DNA of 64,000 bases from Microvirga sp. VF16 (GTDB taxonomy: Bacteria; Pseudomonadota; Alphaproteobacteria; Rhizobiales; Beijerinckiaceae), in the NCBI RefSeq assembly GCF_016864375.1, contig NZ_CP069354.1:5353501-5417500 (forward strand), in the 5' to 3' direction. The notes beneath the pieces are model-generated. The model did no database searches, was not told where the DNA came from, and saw only the letters and a list, made by a program, of their open reading frames with translations. Positions 27,001-36,753 of the stretch are shown one piece after another. The position numbers were made by a program, and so were the translations under genes. Positions within the stretch are counted from its first letter, which is position 1. Every line of letters begins with the position of its first letter.

Positions 27001-27247
27001 CGGACGCGAGCCGATCAAGCCGCGCGAGATCGGTCCGACAGGCAAGGAAGAGCGCACCGTTCCCGAGATCGTCGAGGAGCATTGCCGGCGCTTCGAGGGC
27101 ATGATCGTGCGCTACGCCAAGGGCGAGGCGGCTTATGTCTCGCGGCCCTTCCCGAAATATGCGCGCCGCTTCTCCGACTACGATCATCTGGCGCGTGTGA
27201 AGGAATGGTCGCTCGCAAGCGCGGGCGGGGTTGAGGGATCCGAATGA
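24083..27247 (+). CDS. addB: Double-strand break repair protein AddB
   Basis: Subunit of the AddAB helicase-nuclease that processes double-strand breaks for RecA. The 1054 aa protein has a degenerate helicase-like N-terminal half and a C-terminal RecB-type nuclease domain with RGTIIHDVLGQFAEQYP (about 805-825) and AIIDFKTGQPPGI (about 925-940). The four Cys that hold an iron-sulfur cluster in Bacillus AddB are not visible, as expected for the alphaproteobacterial type. GTG 24083 follows TGAGG; the stop overlaps addA by ATGA. Confidence 0.93.
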   Translation: MSSSARVFSIPPGCAFLPTLVDALFDGRLVGPLPDDPAALADITIYVPNRRATRALIALLAERGEGRAQLLPRIVPLGETDEAEFELTGLEGTPLQEAASLKPPIPPLERRLILTRLVQRWSAEVDRALLQLGPEVPFMVPASPADAVNLAGDLETLMDAFTTEGIDWHALELAVDSDYSKYFEITRHFVQIASENWPKILAERQASDPAQRRNALLDAEAKRLQRERPENPIIVAGSTGSVPATAHLMGVIARLPKGAIVLPGLDTDLDEESWCTIGGVGDDETDPVHGHPQASLRRLLDKHLRVSRTAVTVLGVLPDAARARNHLLSETLRPADTTDRWSLIAPEDRVALSRSGCEGLTIIEAMDEREEALAIAISLRETIAHPHRTAALVTPDRALAARVTAELARWGLSVEDSAGIPLSDIPAGRLARLAAEAAADDLRPVRLLALLAHPMVHLGLPRETVEHAASVLEIGVLRGPAPALGVQGMRAALASRRTEDDRRAPRPRKRLTETDWNLADELLQRLGVAFNTFTPAVHGEGKLDLMSLVEDHRRAVEALWAGPDDEEIEDADSSREALAALFDDLEHSDIREEEGHPLAGRFVDYPTFFTALAKQRSLSPSPRTTHRRLKILGLLEARLLSVDRVVLGGLDEGTWPPRTVTDAFLNRPMRSRVGLMPPERRIGQTAHDFVQALGTHDVVITRAQKRDGSPMVPSRFLQRLKAFTGKEVWERMTKSGDYYRRLARTLDTPEPAPPLPRPRPKPDPALFPRSLSVTEIETLLRDPYSIFARHILKLDALDAIAVTPSAAERGTIIHDVLGQFAEQYPKALPAHAQEILLALGTDAFADIAEAYPELYAEWWPRFTRLATEFVVWEQARRPDLVEVYAERSGRLSIPLPDGTIFNLRARADRIEHRRDGGFAIIDFKTGQPPGIREVYAGFSPQLTLEAMMLMKGAFKGLPMAKDTPDLIYIHTTGGREPIKPREIGPTGKEERTVPEIVEEHCRRFEGMIVRYAKGEAAYVSRPFPKYARRFSDYDHLARVKEWSLASAGGVEGSE

Positions 27248-30200
27248 GCACCGATCTCGTCATTCCGGAATATACCAAGGATGCGCAGCGCCGCGCCGCC
27301 AATCCGCGCGCTTCCGCCTGGGTGTCGGCCAATGCCGGCGCGGGCAAGACCAAGGTGCTCACCGACCGAGTCGTGCGCCTGCTGCTCGCAGGCTCGCTGC
27401 CAGGCCGCATCCTCTGCCTGACCTTCACCAAGGCCGCCGCCGCCAACATGGCGATCCGCGTCTTCGAGCGCCTCGGCCGCTGGGTGACGCTCGATGAGGA
27501 AAGCCTCGTCAAGGAGCTGACGGAACTCGAAGGCGAGAAGCCGACCCGCCAACAGGTCAAACTCGCGCGCACGCTCTTTGCCCGTGCGGTGGAAACGCCG
27601 GGCGGCCTGAAGATCGACACGATCCACGCCTTCTGCGAGCGCCTTCTGCACCTGGTGCCCTTCGAGGCCAATGTGCCCGCGCGCTTCGCCGTTCTCGACG
27701 AGAGCCAGACCGATGAGATGCTGGCGCAGGCCAGTGCCAATGTGATGGCCGATGCGGCGAGCGGCAATTTTCCGGAACTGGCAGAGGCGCTCGACATCGT
27801 CAGCGTCGATGCGGTAGGCGATGCGCTCACCTCCGCGATCAACGCGGCCCTGAAGTGCAAGACGTTCCTGCACGATCCGAGGGGTCCCGCACGGCTTCGC
27901 AGGGAACTCGGGCTGGCGCCGGACGAGGCGCTTGAGAGCATCGAGATGGCGATGCTGGAAGGCGGCATCGCGCCAAGCGAATGGCCTGCCATCGCGCAGG
28001 AATTGCTTGCGGGCAAGGCGACCGACCAGGAACGCGCCGCGTCCTTCATCGCTGCCGCCGAAGCGCAGGACCTGGACGAGAAGCTCAAGCATTACCTGTC
28101 GGTCTTCCTGAAGGAATCCGATTGGACGCCGCGCGCGGAATCGCGCCTCGTGACGAAATCCGTCGATCCGGCTTTGAAGAACCGATTGCTCGACGAGCAG
28201 AGCCGCATCTGGCGCCTCATCGACAAGCGCAAGGCCGCGCGCGCCGCCGAGCGCACCGATGCGCTGTTTAGGCTCGCCGCCGAGATCCTTACCCGCGTCG
28301 AGCAGGCGAAGATGCGTCTCGGCGCCCTCGACTTCCAGGATCTCATCGACAAGACCCTGGCGCTGCTCTCGCGCGGCGACACGGCCTGGGTGCTCTACAA
28401 GCTCGATCGCGGCATCGATCACGTGCTGATCGACGAGGCGCAGGACACGAACCCGGAGCAATGGGAAATCCTGCGCAAGATCACCGAGGATTTCACCGCG
28501 GGCGCTGGTGCCGCAGGCGGGCGCGTGCGCACGCTCTTTGCGGTCGGCGATCCCAAACAGTCGATCTATGGTTTCCAGGGCGCTGCGCCGCAGGAATTCG
28601 AGACGACGCGCCGAAGCTGGTCGCAGAAGGTCAAGCAGGCTGAGCTTCACTTCGAGGACGTGTCGCTCACCATGTCGTTCCGCTCAGGGAAAGCCGTTCT
28701 GTCGGCGGTGGACGCCACCTTCGCGGTCGAGCGCAACTTCAAGGGCCTGTCCTTCGAGGACAAGGCGGTCGGCACCGTGCATGAAAGCGCCCGTCCGCAT
28801 GCGCCGGGCCTCGTCGAGATGTGGCCGCTCGAGACGCCCGCCGAGGCGGAAGAGCCCGAGGCCTGGGTACTGCCCATCGACGAACCTGAGCAGCATGCAC
28901 CGCCGGTCGTCGTCGCGCGCCGCATCGCGCAGGCCGTGAAGTGCTGGACCACCAAGGGCGACGAGATGGGCCGCGTGTGGACGGCCGGCGACGTGCTCGT
29001 GCTGGTGAGGAAACGCGGCGCGGCCTTCGAGGCGGTGATCCGCGCGCTGAAGGAAGCGGGCGTGCCGGTGGCGGGCGCGGACAGGCTCAATATCGGCGAG
29101 CACATCGCCGTGCTCGATCTCGTGGCGGCGGGACGCGCGGCGCTTCTGCCCGACGACGACCTCACCCTCGCGACCGCGCTGAAATCACCGCTCGTCGGTC
29201 TGACCGACGACGATCTCATCCGCATCGCCGCCGACCGCGCGGACGAGGAATCGCTGCATGCCGCCATGACGCGCCATGCGGACGATGGCGATGCGAAGGC
29301 AAAGCGTGGATGCGAAGCCCTGAATGCATGGCGTGAGTTGGCGCGCATCCACGGCCCGTTCGGCTTCTTCGCCACCCTGCTCGGCCCGCGCGGTGGGCGC
29401 TCGCTGCTCGTGGCGCGTTTGGGCAGCGAAGCGGGCGACGCCATCGACGCTTTCCTGTGTTTCGCGCATCAATCGGATGTGACGGAGACGCCCTCGCTCA
29501 CCGTCTTCCTCAATCGCTTCGAATCGGCCTCGCACACGATCAAGCGCGACCTCGATTCCGTGAACAACGAAGTGCGCGTGATGACCGTGCACGGCGCGAA
29601 GGGATTGGAAGCGCCCATCGTTGTGCTCATCGACGGCTGCGAAGTGCTCGGCCGCGATCCGCCGCTCCTGCAATTGCAGACCGCGAGCGGCGACAAGATC
29701 CCGGTCTGGTCATCCGGCAAGAACTCCGATTCGAGCACGATGGCGCAATCGCGCGACCTTCTGCACGCCAAGGGCTACGAGGAGCACAATCGCCTGCTCT
29801 ATGTCGCCATGACGCGCGCCAAGGACCGGCTCGTGATTGCGCCGTATCGCACGAACGGCAACGAGACCAAGCAGGAAGCCTGGTGCGAGATGATCCGCCA
29901 CGGGCTCGTCGCCAAGGCGGGCGGCCTGGAGCTGGACGAGGCGCCCTACGGCCCGATCTCCGTCTGGCGCGACGGCTCGGCGCTAGCGCGTACGCTCTTG
30001 CCTGAATCGGATGTGCCGCCGCTCGATCCCATCGCCGTGCCGGACTGGCTCACCACGGCAGTGATGCCGGAGCCGGAGCCCCTGCCGCCGATCCGCCCCT
30101 CCAGCGCGCTCGGTGCCGCAGACCGCATGACGCGTCCCGGCGACGGGCCTTACGCGCCCGAGGCGCGGTTGCGCGGCACCCTGGTCCATGCCCTGCTGGA

Positions 30201-30681
30201 GCGCCTGCCGGCACTGGCTCCTGAGCACCGCGAGGCCATGGCACACTCCTACATCAAGGCGCGCGCGCCGCGCTTGGCCTCCGAGTTGCGCGAATCGATC
30301 CTCACCAATGCTCTTAGCGTTCTCGACCATGCGGACCTGAAGCCTCTGTTCGGCAAGGGCTCGCGGGCGGAGGCGCCCATCGCCGGGCGCGTGCTGACGG
30401 CGGAGGGTGAGATCATGGTCTCGGGCCAGATCGACCGGCTGGCCGTCCTCGACACCGAAGTGCTGGTCGCCGATTTCAAGACCACCGCGCGGCCTCCAAA
30501 GCCCGGCCAGCCGCCGCCCCGCGCTTACGTGGCGCAGCTTGCCCTCTATCGGACGCTGCTCGCCGAGATCTATCCGGACAGGCGCATCCGCACCTTCCTG
30601 ATCTGGACCTCCGGCCCCGTGATCCACGAGCTCATGGAACCCGACTTGGAATCGGCACTTACCCTCATCAAAGCGGCGTGA
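27244..30681 (+). CDS. addA: Double-strand break repair helicase-nuclease AddA
   Basis: UvrD/Rep-type ATP-dependent helicase with a C-terminal nuclease, partner of AddB. Of 1145 aa, the Walker A SANAGAGKTKVLTDRVVRLL lies near residue 29, HVLIDEAQDTNPEQW is the DEAD-like box, and VGDPKQSIYGFQGA and VMTVHGAKGLEAPIVVLIDG are later helicase motifs. The nuclease motif LVADFKTTARPP is near the end. Translation is coupled to addB by a 4-nt overlap. Confidence 0.95.
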   Translation: MSTDLVIPEYTKDAQRRAANPRASAWVSANAGAGKTKVLTDRVVRLLLAGSLPGRILCLTFTKAAAANMAIRVFERLGRWVTLDEESLVKELTELEGEKPTRQQVKLARTLFARAVETPGGLKIDTIHAFCERLLHLVPFEANVPARFAVLDESQTDEMLAQASANVMADAASGNFPELAEALDIVSVDAVGDALTSAINAALKCKTFLHDPRGPARLRRELGLAPDEALESIEMAMLEGGIAPSEWPAIAQELLAGKATDQERAASFIAAAEAQDLDEKLKHYLSVFLKESDWTPRAESRLVTKSVDPALKNRLLDEQSRIWRLIDKRKAARAAERTDALFRLAAEILTRVEQAKMRLGALDFQDLIDKTLALLSRGDTAWVLYKLDRGIDHVLIDEAQDTNPEQWEILRKITEDFTAGAGAAGGRVRTLFAVGDPKQSIYGFQGAAPQEFETTRRSWSQKVKQAELHFEDVSLTMSFRSGKAVLSAVDATFAVERNFKGLSFEDKAVGTVHESARPHAPGLVEMWPLETPAEAEEPEAWVLPIDEPEQHAPPVVVARRIAQAVKCWTTKGDEMGRVWTAGDVLVLVRKRGAAFEAVIRALKEAGVPVAGADRLNIGEHIAVLDLVAAGRAALLPDDDLTLATALKSPLVGLTDDDLIRIAADRADEESLHAAMTRHADDGDAKAKRGCEALNAWRELARIHGPFGFFATLLGPRGGRSLLVARLGSEAGDAIDAFLCFAHQSDVTETPSLTVFLNRFESASHTIKRDLDSVNNEVRVMTVHGAKGLEAPIVVLIDGCEVLGRDPPLLQLQTASGDKIPVWSSGKNSDSSTMAQSRDLLHAKGYEEHNRLLYVAMTRAKDRLVIAPYRTNGNETKQEAWCEMIRHGLVAKAGGLELDEAPYGPISVWRDGSALARTLLPESDVPPLDPIAVPDWLTTAVMPEPEPLPPIRPSSALGAADRMTRPGDGPYAPEARLRGTLVHALLERLPALAPEHREAMAHSYIKARAPRLASELRESILTNALSVLDHADLKPLFGKGSRAEAPIAGRVLTAEGEIMVSGQIDRLAVLDTEVLVADFKTTARPPKPGQPPPRAYVAQLALYRTLLAEIYPDRRIRTFLIWTSGPVIHELMEPDLESALTLIKAA

Positions 30682-30782
30682 GGACAATGGCCCTTGCTTG
30701 ATTCCCGAAACGCCGGTTCTTACCTTGGCCCTATAGCCGAGCGACTCGGATCCGAGTCGCGTTCAAAGTCAAAGGTGATCTG

Positions 30783-31103
30783 ATGGCGACCGTAAAGGTG
30801 ACCGATTCAAGCTTCGCGCAGGACGTCCTGCAATCCTCCGAGCCCGTCGTGGTCGATTTCTGGGCTGAGTGGTGCGGCCCCTGCCGTATGATCGGCCCGG
30901 CTCTGGAAGAGATTTCCGACGAGATGGCCGGCAAGGTGAAGATCGCCAAGCTCAACGTGGACGAGAACCCGCAGATCTCCTCCCAGCTCGGCATCCGCTC
31001 GATCCCGGCGCTGATGATGTTCAAGGACGGCAAGGTCGTGGCCCAGAAGGTCGGCGCCGCCCCCAAGGGCGAGCTCAGCCGCTGGATCCAGGCTTCGACC
31101 TGA
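30783..31103 (+). CDS. trxA: Thioredoxin
   Basis: General cytoplasmic protein-disulfide reductant, 106 aa. The active site WCGPC lies in [18 protein letters not shown] near residues 30-34, with the cis-Pro in SIPALMMF. An AGGTGA ribosome site precedes ATG 30783. It has its own leader (102 nt after addA) and a strong terminator, so it is probably a separate unit; position after addA is common in Rhizobiales. Confidence 0.96.
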   Translation: MATVKVTDSSFAQDVLQSSEPVVVDFWAEWCGPCRMIGPALEEISDEMAGKVKIAKLNVDENPQISSQLGIRSIPALMMFKDGKVVAQKVGAAPKGELSRWIQAST

Positions 31104-31127
31104 TCGGGTTGAGATTTGAAGTTATGG

Positions 31128-31150
31128 AAGGGGCCGAAAGGCCCCTTTTC
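31128..31150 (+). terminator. Rho-independent terminator of trxA
   Basis: AAGGGGCC, loop GAAA, GGCCCCTT, then a T-rich tail, 25 nt after the trxA stop. Confidence 0.92.
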
Positions 31151-31162
31151 TTTTGGTGGTAT

Positions 31163-31410
31163 GTCATCCCGGACGAAGCGAAGCGGAGATCCGGGATCGT
31201 GTGCAGGACAAAACGCGGAAGCTCAACGCTGTCATCCCCGCGCAGGCGGGGATCCATAACCACGACAGTGGGAGGAGAGGCGCAGCGGACATAGCAACGC
31301 GAGTCCTGCATCGTCAGCGGTTATGGATCCCGGGCTCTGCTGCGCAGCCCGGGATGACAGCGCCAAGCTGGTTTGCACGATCCCGGATCGACTTCGCCGT
31401 CCGGGATGAC
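31163..31410. repeat. Composite intergenic palindromic element, family B
   Basis: Nested modules: outer GTCATCCCGGA / TCCGGGATGAC, then GCTGTCATCCCCGC / GCCCGGGATGACAGC, with innermost GGATCCATAACCAC / GGTTATGGATCC. One arm shares GATCCGGGATCGTGTGCAGGA almost exactly with the element at 58260-58357. It fills the gap between the convergent trxA and folC genes, which contains no gene. Confidence 0.8.
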
Positions 31411-31422
31411 GAGGCTGGAGCC

Positions 31423-32748
31423 TTACTCCGGCAATGTCCCGTTCGCCGCCAGGACCTCGCCGGCCAGATACAGCGAGCCGCAGATCAACACGCGGGGCGG
31501 GTGGTCCCAGACGTAGTTGTGGAGCGACGCGAGGGCGGATTCGACGCTTGTGGCGGTCGAGGTGGTGAGACCGACGCTCGATGCGATGGCAGCAACCTCC
31601 TCGGCCGGGCGTGCCGCGATCTGGCCTGCGATCGGCACCGCGATCACTTCCCGGGCCAGCCCTGAAAAATTCTTGAAGAAGGCTTGGCTGTCCTTGGTGC
31701 CGAGCATGCCGGCGATCAGCACGAGGGGTGCGTCCGAGCGCTCGCTCCGGTCGGCCATGGCAGCGGCGAGAACCCGGCCGCCATCGGGGTTATGGCCGCC
31801 GTCGAGCCAGAGTTCGCAGCCCTTGGGCGCGATCTCCGGCAGGCGGCCCCGGTTGAGACGCTGCAACCGCCCCGGCCATTCGGCGCGGGTCAGCCCCGTC
31901 TCGAAGGCCGACGTCTCGAACTGCTCAAAGCCTGCCGCACGCAAAGCTGCAATGGCAGTGCCTGCATTCACGTATTGATGCCGCCCGATGAGCCGCGGCC
32001 GCGGCAGATCGAGGAGACCCTTCTCGTCCTGGTAGACGAGCCGCCCGCCTTCCTCATGCACGGAAAAGTCCTGCTGGCCGACGAGAATTGGCGCCGCGCC
32101 GATGCGCTCGGCCTCGCTGACCAGGGTCTGGTCGGCTTCCACATAATCCTGCGGCGCGATGATGGCAGGACAGCCGCGCTTGAAGATGCCGGCCTTTTCC
32201 CTGGCAATGGCCTGAAGCGTCGTGCCGAGATATTCCGCGTGATCGTGACCGATCGGCGTGACGACGGCGGCGGCAGGCCTGTCGATGACGTTGGTGGCAT
32301 CGAAGCGGCCGCCGAGTCCCACTTCCAGCAGGAGCACGTCGGCAGGTTCTTCCGAGAAGATCAGCAGGGCCGCCGCGGTCGTGATCTCGAACACGGTGAT
32401 CGGCTCGCCCGCATTCACCGCCTCGCAACGGCGGAAGGCTTCGACGAGCCTCTCCTCGGTCACGTAGCGGCCACCGCCAAAGCGCCCCAACCGGATGCGC
32501 TCATGGAAGCGCACGAGATGGGGCGAGGTATAGACATGGACCGCAAGCCCTGCGCTTTCCAGGATCGCCCGCATGAAGGCGATGGTCGAACCCTTGCCGT
32601 TGGTGCCGGCCACATGGATCGTGGGCGGCAGGCGGCGCTCGGGATGGCCGAGCTGGCCAAGCAGCCGCTGGATGCGCCCGAGCGACAGATCGATGGTCTT
32701 CGGATGCAGGGCGAGAAAGCGCGCGATCAGCGCATCGGAGGATTCCAT
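31423..32748 (-). CDS. folC: Bifunctional folylpolyglutamate synthase / dihydrofolate synthase
   Basis: Adds Glu to dihydropteroate and lengthens folate polyglutamates. The 441 aa protein has the ATP-binding loop IHVAGTNGKGS, TSPHLVRFHERI, and the C-terminal LDGGHNPDGGR motif. I start at the ATG at 32748, preceded by GGAG; a start 30 codons upstream would translate through the family A repeat at 32762-32806. It lies downstream of accD on the same strand, the usual accD-folC pair. Confidence 0.94.
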   Translation of the reverse strand: MESSDALIARFLALHPKTIDLSLGRIQRLLGQLGHPERRLPPTIHVAGTNGKGSTIAFMRAILESAGLAVHVYTSPHLVRFHERIRLGRFGGGRYVTEERLVEAFRRCEAVNAGEPITVFEITTAAALLIFSEEPADVLLLEVGLGGRFDATNVIDRPAAAVVTPIGHDHAEYLGTTLQAIAREKAGIFKRGCPAIIAPQDYVEADQTLVSEAERIGAAPILVGQQDFSVHEEGGRLVYQDEKGLLDLPRPRLIGRHQYVNAGTAIAALRAAGFEQFETSAFETGLTRAEWPGRLQRLNRGRLPEIAPKGCELWLDGGHNPDGGRVLAAAMADRSERSDAPLVLIAGMLGTKDSQAFFKNFSGLAREVIAVPIAGQIAARPAEEVAAIASSVGLTTSTATSVESALASLHNYVWDHPPRVLICGSLYLAGEVLAANGTLPE

Positions 32749-32761
32749 CGCCCTGCTCCAA

Positions 32762-32806
32762 GCATGATCTGAAAAAGTGGGAACCGGTTTTTCAGCAAGA
32801 TCATGC
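32762..32806. repeat. Intergenic hairpin, family A, between accD and folC
   Basis: GCATGATCTGAAAAA and TTTTTCAGCAAGATCATGC surround GTGGGAACCGG. It lies inside an operon and, if translated, gives folC a false N-terminal extension. Confidence 0.8.
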
Positions 32807-32818
32807 GACAACAAAAAG

Positions 32819-33706
32819 TTACTCGGCCGCAACCGCAACGGCCGTCGTCGGCGCAGAGGCCGGTGCCTTGGTGAAGAGGCGCGACAGGCGCGCGACGGTC
32901 GATTTCAGGTCATGCCGGTGCACGACCGCGTCCACCATGCCGTGCTCCTTCAGGTACTCGGCGCGCTGGAAGCCGTCGGGCAGCTTCTCGCGGATGGTCT
33001 GCTCGATCACGCGCGGGCCGGCGAAGCCGATGAGCGCGCCGGGCTCGGCGAGATGCACGTCGCCGAGCATGGCATAGGACGCCGTCACGCCGCCCGTGGT
33101 CGGGTTCGTGAGCACGACGATATAGGGAAGCTTGGCATCGCGCAGGCGGCGGATCGCTACCGTGGTGCGGGGCATCTGCATGAGGGAGAGAATGCCCTCC
33201 TGCATGCGCGCGCCGCCGGAACCGGCGAAGAGCACGAAAGGTGTCTTCTTGTCGAGCGCGGTCTCGGCGCCCTTGATGAAGGCCTCGCCCGCGGCCATGC
33301 CGAGCGAGCCGCCCATGAAGCCGAAATCCTGCACGGCGATGGTCATCGGCAGTTCGTCGACCCGGCCGAAGCCGACCTTGAATGCATCCTGCTGGCCGGT
33401 CTTGGTGCGGGCGTCCTTCAGGCGGTCGATGTAGCGCTTCTCGTCACGGAACTTCAGCGGGTCCACGGCCACTTCCGGCAGGGCCACGTCGAGCCAGGTG
33501 GCGCCGTCGAACATGAGCTGCAGGCGCTGGGTGGCGGAGATGCGCATGTGATGGTTGGAACCGGGGATCACCCATTGGTTCGCCTCCACATCCTTGTGGA
33601 ACACCACCTGCCCGGTCTCCGGGCACTTGATCCAGAGATTGTCCGGCGTCTCGCGCTTGAAGAGCGTCTTGATCTTCGGACGGACGACTTCGGAAATCCA
33701 GTTCAT
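32819..33706 (-). CDS. accD: Acetyl-CoA carboxylase carboxyltransferase subunit beta
   Basis: Transfers CO2 from biotin to acetyl-CoA, giving malonyl-CoA; works with AccA. The 295 aa protein starts [16 protein letters not shown] and has the crotonase-like core: [32 protein letters not shown] and [18 protein letters not shown]. coli AccD has a four-Cys zinc ribbon at its N-terminus; here the same region keeps one Cys (LWIKCPETG, residue 28), so the zinc site is gone. Start at 33706 (AGAGGA upstream); a longer frame would read through the family B repeat. Confidence 0.95.
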   Translation of the reverse strand: MNWISEVVRPKIKTLFKRETPDNLWIKCPETGQVVFHKDVEANQWVIPGSNHHMRISATQRLQLMFDGATWLDVALPEVAVDPLKFRDEKRYIDRLKDARTKTGQQDAFKVGFGRVDELPMTIAVQDFGFMGGSLGMAAGEAFIKGAETALDKKTPFVLFAGSGGARMQEGILSLMQMPRTTVAIRRLRDAKLPYIVVLTNPTTGGVTASYAMLGDVHLAEPGALIGFAGPRVIEQTIREKLPDGFQRAEYLKEHGMVDAVVHRHDLKSTVARLSRLFTKAPASAPTTAVAVAAE

Positions 33707-33721
33707 CGCTTCAATCCTCTC

Positions 33722-33755
33722 GTCATGGCCGGGCTTGACCCGGCCATCCACGTCT
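33722..33755. repeat. Short intergenic palindrome, family B (GTCATGGCCGGG type)
   Basis: GGCCGGG and CCCGGCC form a tight hairpin around CTTGA, preceded by GTCAT and followed by CCACGTCT. Translated, it gives the spurious peptide [12 protein letters not shown] ahead of accD. Confidence 0.75.
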
Positions 33756-33809
33756 GACCACGCCGGAGGCATGGATGCCTGCCACGGCAGGGTTGACGTG
33801 CCTTATGTA

Positions 33810-34649
33810 TTAGGCCGCGGCGCGTTTTGCCACCGAGCGCACGCCTTCGCTCAATTCCTTCACCAGCTTCGTGACCGCCTCGACCGAACCTGCCGTAGCG
33901 CGATCCTGATCATCGAGGGTGCGCTTCAGGGCATCGATGAGGGCCGAGCCCACCACGACGCCGTCGGCCCCTTTGGCCACCGCCGCCGCGTGCGCGCCGC
34001 TCTTCACGCCGAAGCCCACCACGACGGGAAGGGGCGTATGACGCTTGATCCGCTCCACGGCGGTCGCGACCTTGCCGAAATCCGGCGTCGCAGCGCCGGT
34101 GATGCCGGTGATCGAGACGTAATAGACGAAGCCCGCCGTGTTCGCGAGCACTGCCGGCAGGCGCTTGTCGTCCGTGGTCGGGGTGGCCAGCCGGATGAAG
34201 GCGAGGCCAGCCTTGAGCGCCGGCAGGCACAGCTCGTCATCCTCCTCCGGCGGCAGATCGACGACGATCAGACCATCGACGCCGGCCTCTTTCGCATCGG
34301 CCAGGAAGCGGTCGACGCCGTAGACGAAGATCGGGTTGAAATAGCCCATGAGGATCACGGGCGTGTCGGCATCCTCGGCCCGGAAGTGGCGGATGAGGTC
34401 GAGGGTCTTGACCGTGTCCTGCCCTACTTTCAGGGCGCGCAGCCCCGCCGCCTGGATCGCCGGACCGTCGGCCATGGGATCGGTGAAGGGCAGCCCGAAC
34501 TCGACGATGTCGGCTCCCGCCTTGGGCAGGCTCTTGAGGATTTCGAGCGAAGTTTCCGGATCCGGATCGCCGGCCATCACATAGGTGACGAGCGCGGCAC
34601 GGCCTTCCGCACGGCACTTTTCGAAACGGGCTTCAATGCGCTTTGTCAT
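33810..34649 (-). CDS. trpA: Tryptophan synthase alpha chain
   Basis: Cleaves indole-3-glycerol phosphate to indole and glyceraldehyde-3-phosphate, passing indole to TrpB. At 279 aa it has the standard length. Catalytic Glu is in [20 protein letters not shown], catalytic Asp in [13 protein letters not shown], and the phosphate loop is [13 protein letters not shown]. It lies between trpB and accD, the usual trpFBA-accD-folC order, with family B palindromes on both sides. Confidence 0.97.
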   Translation of the reverse strand: MTKRIEARFEKCRAEGRAALVTYVMAGDPDPETSLEILKSLPKAGADIVEFGLPFTDPMADGPAIQAAGLRALKVGQDTVKTLDLIRHFRAEDADTPVILMGYFNPIFVYGVDRFLADAKEAGVDGLIVVDLPPEEDDELCLPALKAGLAFIRLATPTTDDKRLPAVLANTAGFVYYVSITGITGAATPDFGKVATAVERIKRHTPLPVVVGFGVKSGAHAAAVAKGADGVVVGSALIDALKRTLDDQDRATAGSVEAVTKLVKELSEGVRSVAKRAAA

Positions 34650-34716
34650 GGGCGGGTCTTTAGCATGAGAGGAAGGCGGGGCGAAACCTGTACGGCCTCT
34701 GAAATGGAACCTCCTT

Positions 34717-34799
34717 CGTCATGCCCGCACTTGCTGCGGGCATCCACGTCTTTGCAGCGGTTGAAGACGTGGATGGCCGGGACAAGCCCGGCCATGACG
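34717..34799. repeat. Intergenic palindromic element, family B, between trpB and trpA
   Basis: Outer CGTCATG/CATGACG arms, hairpins GCCCGCACTTGCTGCGGGC and GGCCGGGACAAGCCCGGCC, and inner CATCCACGTCTT/AAGACGTGGATG arms. It sits inside the trp operon and could affect readthrough or mRNA stability between trpB and trpA. Confidence 0.8.
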
Positions 34800-34807
34800 G
34801 GAAAGGA

Positions 34808-36028
<1,221 letters not shown>

Positions 36029-36083
36029 GGCCTGTCCTGCCTTGAAGAGCTGAAGCACGCCCAGGAAAGGCGTGCCGTCTTAA

Positions 36084-36743
36084 CTAGTGGTGGGCAGCGA
36101 ATGCTGTCCGGGCGGCCCTGATGAAGGCCTCGATCCGCGCCGGATCCTTGAGACCCGGCCCGCTCTCCACCCCGGACGACACGTCGACGGCCTGCGGCCT
36201 GGTGAGCCGGATCGCCTCCGCCACGTTGTCGGGGTTGAGGCCTCCTGACAGCATGAAGGAAAGCTTGGGGTCAAGCCCGTTGAGCAACCGCCAGTCGAAG
36301 GCGATCCCGTTCCCGCCCGGTAGGGCGTTAGCCGCGCGGGGCGGCTTGGCATCGAGCAGGATATGGTCGACCCCACCCGCATAGGGGCGAAGCGCCTGGA
36401 GATCGGAGGCTTCCGCGATCCCGAGAGCCTTCATGACCGGCCGTTTGATCATCGAGCGGATCTCGGCCACGCGCTCAGGCGTCTCGCTTCCATGCAGCTG
36501 AATCAGGTCAGGGTTGATGGCCTCGACGGCCTGGGCGATGTCCTCGTCGTCGGGATTGACCAGCAACACCACGCGCTGCGCGCGGCCTCTGGCCTGCAGC
36601 GCGAGACGGTGACCGAGATCGAGGCTGACATGACGGGGGCTCTTGGGGAAGCGCACGAAGCCGACCATGTCCGCGCCTGCACTGAGCGCAACATCGAGGG
36701 TTTCGGGCGTCGAGAGCCCGCAGATTTTCACCAGATTATCCAT
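36084..36743 (-). CDS. trpF: Phosphoribosylanthranilate isomerase
   Basis: Isomerises N-(5-phosphoribosyl)anthranilate in tryptophan synthesis. The 219 aa barrel opens with MDNLVKICGLSTPETLD (catalytic Cys in KICG), has IQLHGSETPERV, the catalytic Asp in HILLDAKPP, and the phosphate loop FMLSGGLNPDNVAEAI followed by VDVSSGVES. The start at 36743 lies 10 nt after the ornithine-cyclodeaminase-like gene. Confidence 0.96.
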   Translation of the reverse strand: MDNLVKICGLSTPETLDVALSAGADMVGFVRFPKSPRHVSLDLGHRLALQARGRAQRVVLLVNPDDEDIAQAVEAINPDLIQLHGSETPERVAEIRSMIKRPVMKALGIAEASDLQALRPYAGGVDHILLDAKPPRAANALPGGNGIAFDWRLLNGLDPKLSFMLSGGLNPDNVAEAIRLTRPQAVDVSSGVESGPGLKDPARIEAFIRAARTAFAAHH

Positions 36744-36753
36744 AAGGGCTATT

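Noticed and set aside
33707-33772. N-terminal extension of AccD (peptide [12 protein letters not shown])
   Set aside because: It is the translation of a family B palindrome; the ATG at 33706 has a ribosome site and matches other AccD starts.
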